Source: Algoriphagus ratkowskyi (GTDB taxonomy: Bacteria; Bacteroidota; Bacteroidia; Cytophagales; Cyclobacteriaceae). Taken from it: a stretch of 64,000 nucleotides of DNA. This document shows positions 1-9,369 of this stretch, in pieces. Each line of letters starts with the position of its first letter. Position 1 is the first letter of the stretch. The stretch covers positions 1 through 64,000 of the forward strand of contig NZ_MSSV01000001.1 of assembly GCF_002150505.1 (NCBI RefSeq), written 5' to 3'. Made by a program: the position numbers and the translations under genes. The notes beneath the pieces are model-generated. The model did not search any database. It saw only the letters and a list, made by a program, of their open reading frames with translations, and was not told the DNA's origin.

Positions 1-3
1 ACA

Positions 4-32
4 CTTCGGTCTCCCGTCTTCGGTCTTCCAGC
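4..32 (-). repeat. 29-nt dispersed GACCGAAG-type repeat, copy 1
   Basis: Read on the minus strand this 29-nt stretch begins GCTGGAAGACCGAAGAC and ends GAGACCGAAG. It matches copies at 12741-12769 and 50695-50723 at all but a few positions. It lies 25 nt past the stop of the minus-strand DUF1801 gene and runs in the same direction as that gene, as the other two copies do with theirs. Confidence 0.7.
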
Positions 33-56
33 ATTTAGAAAATCACTTTATGCCGT

Positions 57-440
57 TTACTCTTTCTTCTTCTTCTTCAGCTCCGCTTTAGCCTCAGCTT
101 CCGCGGCTCGGAATTTAGAGATATCGGTAATCAATTGAATCGGTAGAGGCTTATCTAGTGGGAATTGAATAGCGCCAGTTGAGGTCACATATTTCTTGAG
201 CTCTTTTTTGAATTCAGTCACACCACTGCTTGTAGGGTAGAAGCCTATGTGCTTTTTGGCAGCAGAGAAATATACCAGTACCTCTGTAGTTTTATATGCT
301 GGCATGTGATAACTGATAACTTCTTTAGCTTTTGGAATAGCTTTCAGAATAGTTGTGCGCATTTGTTCAAGCTTTTCTCTTACCTCCGGAGAGCACCAAC
401 TGAGGTATTCTTCAACTGAAGATGGTTTTGCGTTCATCAT
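57..440 (-). CDS. DUF1801 / YdhG-like protein
   Basis: A 127-aa soluble protein resembling the DUF1801 (YdhG/YyaA-like) family, small alpha/beta proteins sometimes annotated as iron chaperones without strong functional proof. Family-typical features are the early V-E-E-Y-L segment, the P-A-Y-K-T stretch near residue 47, an I-G-F-Y-P-T motif near residue 66, and the late I-Q-F-P-L-D-K-P-L-P segment. The C-terminus is a run of lysines and glutamates. Two adjacent ATG codons are possible starts. It is alone on its strand, 54 nt downstream of the convergently ordered M81 gene start side, with no visible Shine-Dalgarno sequence. Its cellular role is not established from sequence. Confidence 0.8.
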   Translation of the reverse strand: MMNAKPSSVEEYLSWCSPEVREKLEQMRTTILKAIPKAKEVISYHMPAYKTTEVLVYFSAAKKHIGFYPTSSGVTEFKKELKKYVTSTGAIQFPLDKPLPIQLITDISKFRAAEAEAKAELKKKKKE

Positions 441-493
441 TTTCCAAAGATGTTAGATTTTAGACTTAAGACTCAAGACTTTTTCATTAAAAA

Positions 494-2053
494 TCAGTCA
501 AGCTTATTCGCCGCTGGAACAAATTTAGCTTTCAAATCTGGATCTGCCATCGCAGCATCTAACGGGAACATCGGACGGTTAATTCGCTTGTATCCTAATC
601 TCTCCAAATCCTGATCAACTCCGCCCGGAGTCAATGCCATAATCCAATCTCCTCGCATATCATATAATTCCGGCACTAAATAGCCAATTTTCACTACCAC
701 AATATTTGCCTCTCTTGGCTTCAATCCAAGGTTTGTGAAGTCACTTTCTCTATGATAAGGCTTGCGCTTTTTGGTCACGATTACATGCACCGAGCCAACC
801 TTCACTACTACTTCAACTTCAGCTGCGTTGTCGCCTTCTTTGATTGCTTCTACAGTTCCTTTCAGCATCACAGGAGGTGCAAACCTGTCGTCAATAGCTG
901 CTCCAGCAGTTCCTTCCACTTTTCCTCCAACTCCAGCAGCAATTGCCTTCTCCACAAACTCAGGACCTGGGATAGACGCATAAATCAATATTGGACCGTC
1001 TTCAGATTTGAATTCAGGTCTTTTTAAAATTTCTGTCAATGTCCAAGTTACATCGCCAGCACCACCAGCAGTTGGGTTGTCACCCATGTCGCTAATCATG
1101 AAAGGCTTTTTGTCACTAGCTAATGCCATTTTCAAGCTTTCATCCAAGGTGGCTACAGGAGCAACAAATTCGAATTCATTCCGCACATCCCAGAAGCTCT
1201 TCGCAAGTTCCTCAGCCGATTCTGTCACCTGTTTCTCATCATCTCCAGTCACCATCACCACGGCATGATTTCTAGGCTCATCTGCCCAAGCATATCCAAT
1301 CCATATCGCAGCATCGATCACTCCTTCTTTCTTGGTCATTGGGTCTACTTTTGCATAAAGACTCATGCCAGGGTCGATTCTAGTACTTGTCTTTTCGCCA
1401 GGTAGCAAAATAGGAACCGGAATCCAAGCTTTGTAAGCAGGTTTTCCTTTGCCACTTTCCAGCCTATCCAACATATTTTCTACTGCTCTTTGCTTCGATT
1501 CTAGCGCATCCTCATGGGGAGCCATTCTGTAGCAAGTGATCAAATCTGTGTTTTCTGCCAGCCTCCATGAAACATTTCCATGTAGATCCATAGAGGTGGA
1601 AATCAAAGTCTCTGTCCCTACAACTTCTCGAACTCTGATGATGAAATCCCCTTCTGGATCATCTAATCCTATCACGCTCATGGCACCATGGATATCGAAG
1701 AAAAGTCCGTCATAGGGTAGATTCTCTTCTAGCATTTTCAGCGTTTTACCCACCAACTCTTCATAAGCTTCCCGGGTCACTATTCCACCTGGAATGGCAT
1801 GACCTCTAAGGGTTGGAAACCATTCGGCTCTCCCTCTATCCGCAGAAGCTGAATCAAGGAACGGGTAATAAGAGAATATATCGGCGCCTTCTCTAGTTCG
1901 GAAGGACTCTACATCACTTGTCGCTGGTGAAAAAGTGCTCGACTCAATCGCTATTCCTGCTATTGCAATGCGTGGAAGCTGTTTTGGTTCTTCCTTAGTA
2001 GAACAGGAAACAGAAATAAGTGAGGTAAAAAGAAGAATAATGAAATATTTCAT
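494..2053 (-). CDS. M81 family metallopeptidase (MlrC-like) lipoprotein
   Basis: A 519-aa exported protein of the M81 / MlrC (microcystinase C) family. The N-terminus is a lipoprotein signal with lipobox S-V-S-C (Cys17), so it should be membrane anchored. Family metal-site segments are visible: D-I-H-G-A-M at residues 120-125, D-L-H-G-N at 156-160 and P-H-E-D at 179-182, followed by the C-terminal MlrC domain with D-M-G-D-N-P near residue 320. M81 members are zinc hydrolases; MlrC cleaves linear microcystin fragments, but most homologues have unknown substrates and that name should not be taken as function here. It is a single-gene unit between two same-strand genes separated by 50-145 nt. 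Confidence 0.85.
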   Translation of the reverse strand: MKYFIILLFTSLISVSCSTKEEPKQLPRIAIAGIAIESSTFSPATSDVESFRTREGADIFSYYPFLDSASADRGRAEWFPTLRGHAIPGGIVTREAYEELVGKTLKMLEENLPYDGLFFDIHGAMSVIGLDDPEGDFIIRVREVVGTETLISTSMDLHGNVSWRLAENTDLITCYRMAPHEDALESKQRAVENMLDRLESGKGKPAYKAWIPVPILLPGEKTSTRIDPGMSLYAKVDPMTKKEGVIDAAIWIGYAWADEPRNHAVVMVTGDDEKQVTESAEELAKSFWDVRNEFEFVAPVATLDESLKMALASDKKPFMISDMGDNPTAGGAGDVTWTLTEILKRPEFKSEDGPILIYASIPGPEFVEKAIAAGVGGKVEGTAGAAIDDRFAPPVMLKGTVEAIKEGDNAAEVEVVVKVGSVHVIVTKKRKPYHRESDFTNLGLKPREANIVVVKIGYLVPELYDMRGDWIMALTPGGVDQDLERLGYKRINRPMFPLDAAMADPDLKAKFVPAANKLD

Positions 2054-2198
2054 GGCTTAACTTGTAGAGTTTGTGAATATCCAATGTGAGGAAATCCTCA
2101 GTCTATATACACGCCTCAATTTAAGCCAACATCTCGAAACATTATGTAAATTTTTCTAGAATTGTTTTTTGTAACCTGAAAATTTTTTAAAAGACTAC

Positions 2199-3293
2199 TT
2201 ACTTTTCTTTCTCCTTTTGTGCTAAAACCTGCGTAGTATGAGCAAATCTATCCAGCCAACCGCGTCGATCTTTTCTGATAAAAGTCACCATAACGGTTCC
2301 AAAAAACCAAATGGCTAAAAATAACATATATAGAAATAAGTAAAAATTGTCATCGAATCTGGTGTCAATCAAAAATTTAGATACTTCACCAACCAAAAAA
2401 GGGAGTATCAAAAATATGCCATAACGAGCAATTAAATCTTTGTAACTGAGTTTAAGCCCATCCATTCTGACGATTCGAATGCCCAATAGCTTCTTGCCAA
2501 AGGTCTGTCCATTGGTCAGTTTGCTTGTAAGAATAAAATAGAAATATAGCAGTCCGACTTTCATCAGAGAGAGTAGCCACACTTTCTCTGTAATCCCCTC
2601 AATAATATAGGCGGTAAACAAAATCACCAAAAGTGAATCAACAAATATTGCCAAAAATCGCTGTGTCAACGTGACCGAGCTTTGATTTAAAAGTGGCTTA
2701 CTGGATACATTTGGAAGAAAAGTAGTATAGGATGCAATGGTAAATCCGACGAAACATCCAAACGTGTTGGTGATCAAATCATCCACCTCAAAATATCTGT
2801 ATCGGCATGGATATAGTCCGTAAAGGGCTGTAAGTTGCGTGATTTCGAAGAATAGAGATGCTAAAAAACCTAGCAAAGTTGCTATTCCAATACTTTTAAT
2901 TTGGAATAGATACTTTAGGAAAAAGCCCAATGGCATTAATAACAATACATTAAAAGCGGTAACCATAAAGGTGGTGCTTTGTACAATACTGAAAAGTGAT
3001 ATATTTCCTTGTACCTCTCTGAAGGTATTTATCACAAAACGAAATGGAAAAAATGTTGGAGGAACACTTCCTCTGAATTCACAGAATTTAGCTGAAATCG
3101 GTGGAAGAGGGAGAACAGTTAGGAAAAATGCTGTCATCAGATAAAATGCGAAGACATAAAAAACAAAGCCTCTGTTAACTTGAACATATCCTATCCTACG
3201 ATATTGGAAATATGCATAGGGCACAAAGCTTAGAAAGGCAATAAGCGGAAAATAAAGAATGGAGGTTCTGATCGCTTCGAAATATGAATTCAT
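2199..3293 (-). CDS. VanZ-like and RDD domain fusion membrane protein
   Basis: A 364-aa polytopic membrane protein. The N-terminal half (about residues 1-190) has the VanZ-like layout: several hydrophobic helices, an acidic E-I-T-Q segment near residue 150 and E-V-D-D-L-I-T-N-T-F-G near residue 170, equivalent to the D-x-x-x-N-x-x-G signature of VanZ. The C-terminal half (about 205-355) is an RDD-like domain with the G-Q-T-F-G-K-K-L-L-G-I-R-I-V core near residue 265 and a basic tail. VanZ proteins are linked to glycopeptide and lipoglycopeptide tolerance; RDD proteins are poorly understood transporters. It stands alone with no gene partner that would define its role. Confidence 0.8.
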   Translation of the reverse strand: MNSYFEAIRTSILYFPLIAFLSFVPYAYFQYRRIGYVQVNRGFVFYVFAFYLMTAFFLTVLPLPPISAKFCEFRGSVPPTFFPFRFVINTFREVQGNISLFSIVQSTTFMVTAFNVLLLMPLGFFLKYLFQIKSIGIATLLGFLASLFFEITQLTALYGLYPCRYRYFEVDDLITNTFGCFVGFTIASYTTFLPNVSSKPLLNQSSVTLTQRFLAIFVDSLLVILFTAYIIEGITEKVWLLSLMKVGLLYFYFILTSKLTNGQTFGKKLLGIRIVRMDGLKLSYKDLIARYGIFLILPFLVGEVSKFLIDTRFDDNFYLFLYMLFLAIWFFGTVMVTFIRKDRRGWLDRFAHTTQVLAQKEKEK

Positions 3294-3444
3294 AAAACCC
3301 TGATTTTGCTTTTAGCAAGTTTTAAAGACTTGCCTTGGGCATACCTAAAATTGAAACTGCTTTCTGCAAGAACCGAACCGATTAAACTTGATTTTTGCGG
3401 TGGAAACTAATAGATTGTTAATTTTGGTAAAACTCAAAAGTAAT

Positions 3445-3783
3445 ATGAAATCCGAAATTACCATCTCTGAAGCCCAACAGCAAGTAGATCATTGGATCAA
3501 AACTGTCGGTGTCCGCTACTTCAACGAATTGACTAATATGTCAATATTGATGGAAGAAGTCGGAGAGTTAGCCAGAATCATGTCCCGAACCTACGGAGAG
3601 CAATCCTTCAAGGAATCTGATAAGGGAAATGATCTAGGCGATGAGATGGCAGATGTGCTTTGGGTGTTGATCTGCTTGGCTAATCAGACTGGTGTTGATC
3701 TCACTGATGCGATGAAGAAGAATTTCGAAAAGAAGAATATTCGAGACATCGATAGGCACAAGAATAACGAGAAGCTGAAATAG
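3445..3783 (+). CDS. MazG-like nucleotide pyrophosphohydrolase
   Basis: A 112-aa all-alpha NTP pyrophosphohydrolase of the MazG / iMazG family. Helix motifs with the metal-binding acidic residues are visible: E-E-V-G-E-L-A-R near residue 33 and D-E-M-A-D-V-L-W near residue 66, the typical E-x-x-E ... E-x-x-D arrangement. These enzymes hydrolyse non-canonical or excess (d)NTPs to monophosphates and PPi. The open frame extends 19 codons upstream to 3388, but the internal ATG at 3445 was chosen because family alignment begins just after it and the extension is hydrophobic and atypical. It is divergent from the VanZ-RDD gene and stands alone. Confidence 0.88.
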   Translation: MKSEITISEAQQQVDHWIKTVGVRYFNELTNMSILMEEVGELARIMSRTYGEQSFKESDKGNDLGDEMADVLWVLICLANQTGVDLTDAMKKNFEKKNIRDIDRHKNNEKLK

Positions 3784-3797
3784 TGAATGGGTTAATT

Positions 3798-4265
3798 CTA
3801 TTCTGAAATTACTTCAGTAAAGGATTTCGATTGACTGAAAAAATTTATCCCAAATAACCTCCATGATAAAATGCCATTTACTTCGAGCTTTCCGTCACTT
3901 TCGTATACTCCTGATTGTTCCCAATCTAAACCTGACATAAAACCTGTAAGATTTGAATCTGTGTATTGCGTTAGGATTTCACCCGATTCTTTGTCACGGA
4001 TAGAGACAATGGAAATATGGTTGGTCAAGGTTTTACCTGTTTCTACAATAGTTACCGTTGTGGGTTTATTGTAACTCATTTTAGGAGCGACAGAATCCTT
4101 TGATTTAGCTGAAAGTAAGACGAGTAAACCGACAACAAAAAAAATAGAATAAGGTCTTGAATTTCCTACCGCAATGTTTTTTCGTCTAAAAAAAAGGCTG
4201 AATCCAATCCACAGCCAACTTAGAATCAATAAAATATTTAGAACTCCCCAAATCAGATAAATCAT
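3798..4265 (-). CDS. small membrane-anchored protein of unknown function
   Basis: A 155-aa protein that I do not recognise. It has two N-terminal hydrophobic segments (about residues 3-28 and 40-54) joined by a short basic loop, followed by a polar domain of about 100 residues rich in S, T and E that probably lies outside the cytoplasmic membrane. No catalytic motif is visible. Its 3' end converges on the MazG-like gene with a 14-nt gap, and its start is 61 nt from the stop of the downstream-lying sulfatase gene on the same strand. Codon usage resembles neighbours. Confidence 0.6.
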   Translation of the reverse strand: MIYLIWGVLNILLILSWLWIGFSLFFRRKNIAVGNSRPYSIFFVVGLLVLLSAKSKDSVAPKMSYNKPTTVTIVETGKTLTNHISIVSIRDKESGEILTQYTDSNLTGFMSGLDWEQSGVYESDGKLEVNGILSWRLFGINFFSQSKSFTEVISE

Positions 4266-4326
4266 AAACTTAAATTTTTGCTATGTTAGAAAATATAATT
4301 ATTACTTAGTTTTAAGTAATTCCTTA

Positions 4327-5799
4327 TTAATCAAACAATCCAGTATTTCCTTTTTCCAACAAGGGCATTAATTCAGTTACTATTTTCGGGTTTTGTTCGG
4401 CAATATTGATCGTTTCTAGCGGATCTGTCTGATGATCATATAGCTCAATAGTTGGCTCGACACTTCTAAAATACTTCGTTAATCTATAGCGATCGGTTCT
4501 GACCGAAATCCCTTTGTTGTAGTAGGAATAGGCGACATTTCCAGATTGAGATTCTTTGGTTTTTAATAGACTTGCGAAGCTGTCTCCATCCATATTTCCA
4601 GGCGTTTTCACGTCGAGTAGTTCCAAAAGTGTAGGATAGATGTCAACTGATTCCACAATTGACGAATCAATTTTACTAATAGTAGATCCGGGGATTTTGA
4701 AAATTAGCGCAGAATTTAATGCATTTTCAAAAAGCGTATGCTTTCCCCAAATCTGCTGCTCACCCAAATGCCAGCCATGATCTCCCCACACAATTACTAT
4801 GGTGTTTTGATCCAGTTCAAGCGCCGTCAATTCGTCTAGAATTAAACCAATCTGGGCATCCGAATAAGACGCGGCAGCATAATAGGCATGCTTGATTTTT
4901 CTGGCATAATCATCGGATAGGATCTTATCCAATCCAGCTTTTTCTTCACCCAATTCATAGCCATTGAACTCACCACTTTCTTGGAGACTAGAATTTGCCA
5001 CGTTTTTAGGCTTCCTAGGATTCTTTGCCACAGGAATTTGATCTTCGTCGTAAAGATCCCAGTATTTTTGTGGAGAGGTAAAAGGCAAATGTGGTTTGAA
5101 TAGACCTACACCTAAGAAAAATGGCTGTGATTGATTTTTTAATTCCCGTAGTTTTTTGATTGCTAACTGTGTTGTCAATCCGTCCGGGTATCCCAAGTCA
5201 TCTACGTCCGCTGCCTCGTAGGGCTTAACTTGCTTTTTCATGCTTTGGCGATTTTCCCCATTTGCGTAAGCAAAAAATGCATTCCAGCCAGTTTCCCATT
5301 GCCCATAGTCAAATGGCATTTCATCCCAGCTGTATGGCAATTCTCTTTGATTAGAAACTGCCTCCTCGTATCCATAAACATATCCATCTGCTGAATGGGA
5401 GATTTTGCCTATGCCTACAGTATGATATCCATTCCTTCGAAGATGATGGATAAATGTTTCTGGATTTTCTGATTCAGGTTTAATGGACCATTCATCGCCC
5501 ATTATATTATTACCTAGTTCAACAATTCTGCTCGGTCTTTTCCCAGTGAGAAAAGCCGCACGAGAAGCTCCGCAGGTGGGAACTTGCACAAAATGGTGGC
5601 TAAAACTTACGCCTTCGGAAGCTAACTTATCGAGATTTGGCGTAATGATAGTGCTGTTTTCAAAGTGGCCTAATTCAGATCGAAGATCATCGACGGCGAT
5701 GAAAAGTACATTTGGTTTGCTTGTCTGTGCATAACTTTTAAAAAATACTGAGGCCAGTAAAATGATAAGAAGTGTATGATTTAAAAATTTGTATCTCAT
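4327..5799 (-). CDS. secreted sulfatase, iduronate-2-sulfatase-like
   Basis: A 490-aa type I sulfatase with a Sec signal peptide ending near A-Y-A-Q (residue 25). The formylglycine motif C-G-A-S-R-A-A-F-L-T-G begins at Cys76, so activation by a formylglycine-generating enzyme or anSME is expected. Metal-site aspartates D37-D38 follow the first strand, and G-D-H-G-W-H-L-G near residue 340 supplies the second acidic pair. The D-D-L-R and W-G-K-H-T-L segments are characteristic of the iduronate-2-sulfatase-like subgroup. It would desulfate sulfated glycans in the periplasm. No polysaccharide-utilisation genes adjoin it. A second, different sulfatase lies at 39243-40664. Confidence 0.9.
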   Translation of the reverse strand: MRYKFLNHTLLIILLASVFFKSYAQTSKPNVLFIAVDDLRSELGHFENSTIITPNLDKLASEGVSFSHHFVQVPTCGASRAAFLTGKRPSRIVELGNNIMGDEWSIKPESENPETFIHHLRRNGYHTVGIGKISHSADGYVYGYEEAVSNQRELPYSWDEMPFDYGQWETGWNAFFAYANGENRQSMKKQVKPYEAADVDDLGYPDGLTTQLAIKKLRELKNQSQPFFLGVGLFKPHLPFTSPQKYWDLYDEDQIPVAKNPRKPKNVANSSLQESGEFNGYELGEEKAGLDKILSDDYARKIKHAYYAAASYSDAQIGLILDELTALELDQNTIVIVWGDHGWHLGEQQIWGKHTLFENALNSALIFKIPGSTISKIDSSIVESVDIYPTLLELLDVKTPGNMDGDSFASLLKTKESQSGNVAYSYYNKGISVRTDRYRLTKYFRSVEPTIELYDHQTDPLETINIAEQNPKIVTELMPLLEKGNTGLFD

Positions 5800-5892
5800 A
5801 ATCCGCTGTAGTTTCAGCCTGTCAATCTAGGCCATTTGTTGCGGAGATAAAAGTGTTGTCAGCTCATCTTTTAACTAAGGTCGCTGAATAAT

Positions 5893-5922
5893 AAAAAGAG
5901 CTGGCAGTATTTGCCAGCTCTT
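5893..5922 (-). terminator. intrinsic terminator of the alpha-amylase gene
   Basis: On the minus strand an 11-bp stem AAGAGCTGGCA / TGCCAGCTCTT with a short loop is followed by TTTTATTATT. It begins 8 nt after the amylase stop codon. Confidence 0.85.
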
Positions 5923-5929
5923 GAAAAGT

Positions 5930-7408
5930 CTAAATGATTTCAGTCCAAACAGAAACTGATCCCGGAGCACAATGGAATTCTGCCCATCCGGACTCATTTA
6001 CCCATACTTCATCTTGGATTTTACCTAGGATATCACGGAAACTTCTCCCTGAATATCTAGTCCCAATCTCCATTGAGATAGTGGCGCCATCGGCATTGGA
6101 CATCACTACTGCACATCCAGAATGCTCCTCGTCTCCCTCTCTTGTCCAACCGATTGTATTCATGCTTTCAAAATAATCACGCTGAGTTCCAAAAGCGAAA
6201 TCTTTTCTAACATAAAGCATTGCTTCCAATCCGTCCACTTTATTGATAAAAATCTCATAATCTTGACCATCGTCCCCTTTATCCCAATAGCTCGCACCAA
6301 AGAGATCAGGATAAAATACACATGGATAACCATCGTTGCGCAGCAAGATAAGTGCGTAAGCAAGCGGCTTGAACCATGGTTCAACTGGCGCTTCCAGTGA
6401 CTGAAGTGGCTGCGTATCGTGATTGTCCACTAGTGTTACAGCCAATGCTTGGTTGTGCGCAACTAATGATTCATCGAAGATTGTTCGTAGATCAAACTCA
6501 CTACCTGCGTTTGATGCTTTATGAAGATTGTGTTGAAGTGCAGAATCAAACACACTCATTGTGCTGTCAGTAGCATCAATATAGCGCTGGAGTAATTCTA
6601 AATAACCTGGGGCCCAATACTCACCAACTGCAAAGATTTCCTTTCCTGTCCGCTCTCTAAGTAGGTGAAGAAATTCTTTAAAATATTGAGGTGGTATGTG
6701 TTTTACGGCATCTAAACGCACTCCATCGAAATAGGTGAGTTCGTGTAGCCAAAGAGAATAATTTAATAACTCTTCACGTACTGCTGGATTTCTAAATTCT
6801 ATATCGCAGAACATCAAGTAATCATAATTACCCTTTTCATCGTCGATCACGTTTTCCCAATCGTCACCATATTCGCTCAAAAAATTAAATATGCCGTTAT
6901 CTTGATTTCTATGATCGTAATCTACTCCACTAAAGCATTGTTTATCCCATATAAATTTAGAATACATTCCATTTCTTCCAGGAAAAGTAAATTTAGTGAA
7001 AGCTTCAATATCATAAGGATCTGAGATGTTCTCCAAACGATTTTCTTCACTAACCTTTATGGCTTTGATGACTTCAGTTTCATCTCCTCCAGCTTTGTGA
7101 TTAAATACTAAATCAACAATGACCTGAATTCCTTTATCATGAAGGGCTTGAGTCGCTTCAATAAATTCATCTTTAGTACCATACTTAGTCCTTACAGAAC
7201 CTTTCTGGTCAAATTCCCCGAGGTCAAATAAATCGTAACTATCATACCCTACACTTCTTCCTCCTTGTTCAGCTTTCGAAGCTGGAGGAAGCCAGACACT
7301 TGTAATTCCTAGATTTCCCAGGTATTCTGCTTTCTCTTTTACTTCCTTCCAAATGGTATCCTCTGGGGAATACCAATGGAAAAATTGGATCATAGTTCCG
7401 TTTTTCAT
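5930..7408 (-). CDS. amyA: cytoplasmic alpha-amylase (GH13, subfamily 5 type)
   Basis: A 492-aa glycoside hydrolase family 13 enzyme that cleaves alpha-1,4 linkages in starch, glycogen or maltodextrin. Conserved GH13 regions are intact: D-L-V-F-N-H at residues 99-104, G-V-R-L-D-A-V-K-H at 229-237 with nucleophile Asp233, the acid/base Glu263 in V-G-E-Y-W, and V-D-N-H-D-T with the transition-state Asp near 331. There is no signal peptide, the N-terminus (G-T-M-I-Q-F-F-H-W-Y) and length fit the intracellular Bacillus-type/E. coli AmyA subgroup. It is divergent from the outer-membrane barrel gene and ends at a strong terminator. Confidence 0.93.
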   Translation of the reverse strand: MKNGTMIQFFHWYSPEDTIWKEVKEKAEYLGNLGITSVWLPPASKAEQGGRSVGYDSYDLFDLGEFDQKGSVRTKYGTKDEFIEATQALHDKGIQVIVDLVFNHKAGGDETEVIKAIKVSEENRLENISDPYDIEAFTKFTFPGRNGMYSKFIWDKQCFSGVDYDHRNQDNGIFNFLSEYGDDWENVIDDEKGNYDYLMFCDIEFRNPAVREELLNYSLWLHELTYFDGVRLDAVKHIPPQYFKEFLHLLRERTGKEIFAVGEYWAPGYLELLQRYIDATDSTMSVFDSALQHNLHKASNAGSEFDLRTIFDESLVAHNQALAVTLVDNHDTQPLQSLEAPVEPWFKPLAYALILLRNDGYPCVFYPDLFGASYWDKGDDGQDYEIFINKVDGLEAMLYVRKDFAFGTQRDYFESMNTIGWTREGDEEHSGCAVVMSNADGATISMEIGTRYSGRSFRDILGKIQDEVWVNESGWAEFHCAPGSVSVWTEII

Positions 7409-7582
7409 TGTTAAAAGTTGGTTGATGGTAGTTTAACTTATCGGTAAACGCCAAAAATCAAGGATGGTTCAAAAAAAAAAAATCTTTATAAAACCACCTA
7501 TTTAGTCATGCCTAGAGCATAATAAGGTCAGATAATTATCAATACTTTAATCTGTTTTGAAGGGACTTTCGTACTTTTCAAC

Positions 7583-8662
7583 GTGAGATTTATATTCCTG
7601 TTCCTATTTGTATCATTCAATTGCCTAGCTCAAAAAGCTGACTCCGATGGAATTGGAAAAAATGATAAACTTACAATTTCTGTATTGCCTCTGGTTTATT
7701 ATACTCCTGAGACTAAATGGGTGTTCGGGGCGGGCGCAGTAGGTTCGTTCAAGCTCGCAAACATTGACACCTATGAGAGTCTAATAACAGCTGGGCTTGC
7801 CTATTCTCTGAGAAAGCAAATTTTAACCTATGCAAGTTGGAGGATTTTCACACCAGCGAACAAAGATCTTTTTATTGGAGAAGTGGGATGGTACAGCTAT
7901 GTATATTATTTCTATGGAGTTGGAAATGATATAGCAGAAAGTGATCAAGAAAGCTATTCCGCCAAATATCCGAGGATTAGGTTTGATTATGCACGTAAAA
8001 TTTCACCCAATTTGTATTTAGGTATTCGATATGGATTTGACAGTTATGATATATACGATCTAGATCCTACTGGTCAGTTAATCAATGGGGAATTTACAGG
8101 ACCCCAAGGAGGTGTTGTAAGTGGGATTGGTCCCTTACTAGTTTATGATTCTAGAGACAATCAGCTATATCCCACAAATGGGAATTATGCGGAGGTTAGT
8201 TTTCAGCAATACGCTAAGTACTTAGGAAGTGATTTTAAATACAACCGTGTAGTAGTTGATCTGAGAAACCTATTTCCGATAAAAGATAATCAGGTATTTG
8301 CGACTAATTTTTACTCTGAACTTACTTCAGGAGGAGCTCCTTTTTTTTCGCTGGCAAATATGGGAGGGAACAAGCGGATGCGGGGTCTTTTCGAAGGGAA
8401 ATATAGAGATCAAAATTCGGTGATACTGCAAGGAGAATATCGATATAAATTTCTTCCACGTTGGGGTGCAGCGTTTTTCTCGGGAGTTGGAAATGTATTC
8501 TCTGCTGAAAATAAATTTCAATTTCAAAACACAAAACTTACCTACGGAACCGGGGGGAGATTTCAACTCACTAAAAAGAAAAAGCTAAATCTGCGACTAG
8601 ATTTAGCTCATTCTCCTGGAGAGGATCTTCAGTTTTATTTTACTTTTGGAGAAGCATTTTAA
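7583..8662 (+). CDS. Omp85/BamA-like outer-membrane beta-barrel protein
   Basis: A 359-aa outer-membrane protein with a GTG start and a signal peptide ending near C-L-A-Q (residue 17). The mature part has alternating aromatic/polar strands and a C-terminal region resembling the surface antigen (D15) barrel, including the G-G-N-K-R-M-R-G-L-F-E-G-K-Y-R-D-Q segment near residue 262, which matches the inward L6-type motif of Omp85 barrels (V/I-R-G-F/Y). It has no POTRA domains, so it is a barrel-only member whose substrate is unknown. The C-terminus ends in Phe, usual for such barrels. Its stop overlaps that of comB by 4 nt in convergent orientation. Confidence 0.8.
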   Translation: MRFIFLFLFVSFNCLAQKADSDGIGKNDKLTISVLPLVYYTPETKWVFGAGAVGSFKLANIDTYESLITAGLAYSLRKQILTYASWRIFTPANKDLFIGEVGWYSYVYYFYGVGNDIAESDQESYSAKYPRIRFDYARKISPNLYLGIRYGFDSYDIYDLDPTGQLINGEFTGPQGGVVSGIGPLLVYDSRDNQLYPTNGNYAEVSFQQYAKYLGSDFKYNRVVVDLRNLFPIKDNQVFATNFYSELTSGGAPFFSLANMGGNKRMRGLFEGKYRDQNSVILQGEYRYKFLPRWGAAFFSGVGNVFSAENKFQFQNTKLTYGTGGRFQLTKKKKLNLRLDLAHSPGEDLQFYFTFGEAF

Positions 8663-9369
8663 AGCTTTATACCAGTTAGAATCCCGTTTTCAACTTTGCC
8701 TACCAAGCTGAATAAATCCAGCGTAAGACAAAAGTCTATATCGGAATCGATGTTGTGATTTTGTAGACGTTTTGCATGGGAAGCCTGTGAAAGAAAATTC
8801 TTCAGGTCATGCCCTTCTTTTTCATACAAAGACTTCATAGCAATCGCTGCATCATCTTCAGAATAGTGAGTTGCCTCCAATGCTTTTACCAGTGCTCCGG
8901 CATAGAGAGAGTCTTCTAGGTTAAACTTTCCTTTCCATCCAGCACAATGAATTAGGACATCCATTTCTCGTGATTGAATGTAGCTAACAGTTGCCTGTAG
9001 ATTTGGAAAAGCACCAATCAAAATCTCTTCGGCTCCAATAGATTTAGAAATTGCCAGCGTACCATTAGTAGTAGTCATCGCAAGTTTCTGGCCTTGATAT
9101 TCACCGGTAAGATAGGCTAGAGGTGAATTTCCCAACTGGAAACCTTCCGCCATGATTCCATTTCTTTCCCCTGCAATTAAATAGTCCGAAGAAGCCATAG
9201 TTCGGCATTCTTCCAGGTCAGCGCAGGTTTTTATTTCTGAGATTCCATTTCCCAATGCCGCAACCATCGTGGAAGTGGCTCGAAAAATATCAACCACTAC
9301 CACGATTTTGCCCTGTAATTCATGCAGGTGAATTAATTCTGGACTGAAGCAGATTTCTACGTGTTGCAT
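8659..9369 (-). CDS. comB: 2-phosphosulfolactate phosphatase family protein
   Basis: A 236-aa member of the ComB family, Mg-dependent phosphatases that in archaea dephosphorylate 2-phosphosulfolactate during coenzyme M synthesis. Family segments include V-V-V-V-D-I-F-R-A-T-S-T near residue 23, I-A-G-E-R-N-G near residue 65 and T-T-T-N-G-T near residue 100. Bacteroidota do not make coenzyme M, so the substrate is probably different or the role lies in sulfolactate metabolism; that is inference. The start codon overlaps the stop of gcvT by one nucleotide, so the two genes are likely translated from one message. Confidence 0.87.
   Translation of the reverse strand: MQHVEICFSPELIHLHELQGKIVVVVDIFRATSTMVAALGNGISEIKTCADLEECRTMASSDYLIAGERNGIMAEGFQLGNSPLAYLTGEYQGQKLAMTTTNGTLAISKSIGAEEILIGAFPNLQATVSYIQSREMDVLIHCAGWKGKFNLEDSLYAGALVKALEATHYSEDDAAIAMKSLYEKEGHDLKNFLSQASHAKRLQNHNIDSDIDFCLTLDLFSLVGKVENGILTGIKL

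Noticed and set aside
8659-9369. Coenzyme M biosynthesis implied by comB
   Set aside because: No other com genes are seen and the pathway is not expected in this phylum, so only the family name is kept.
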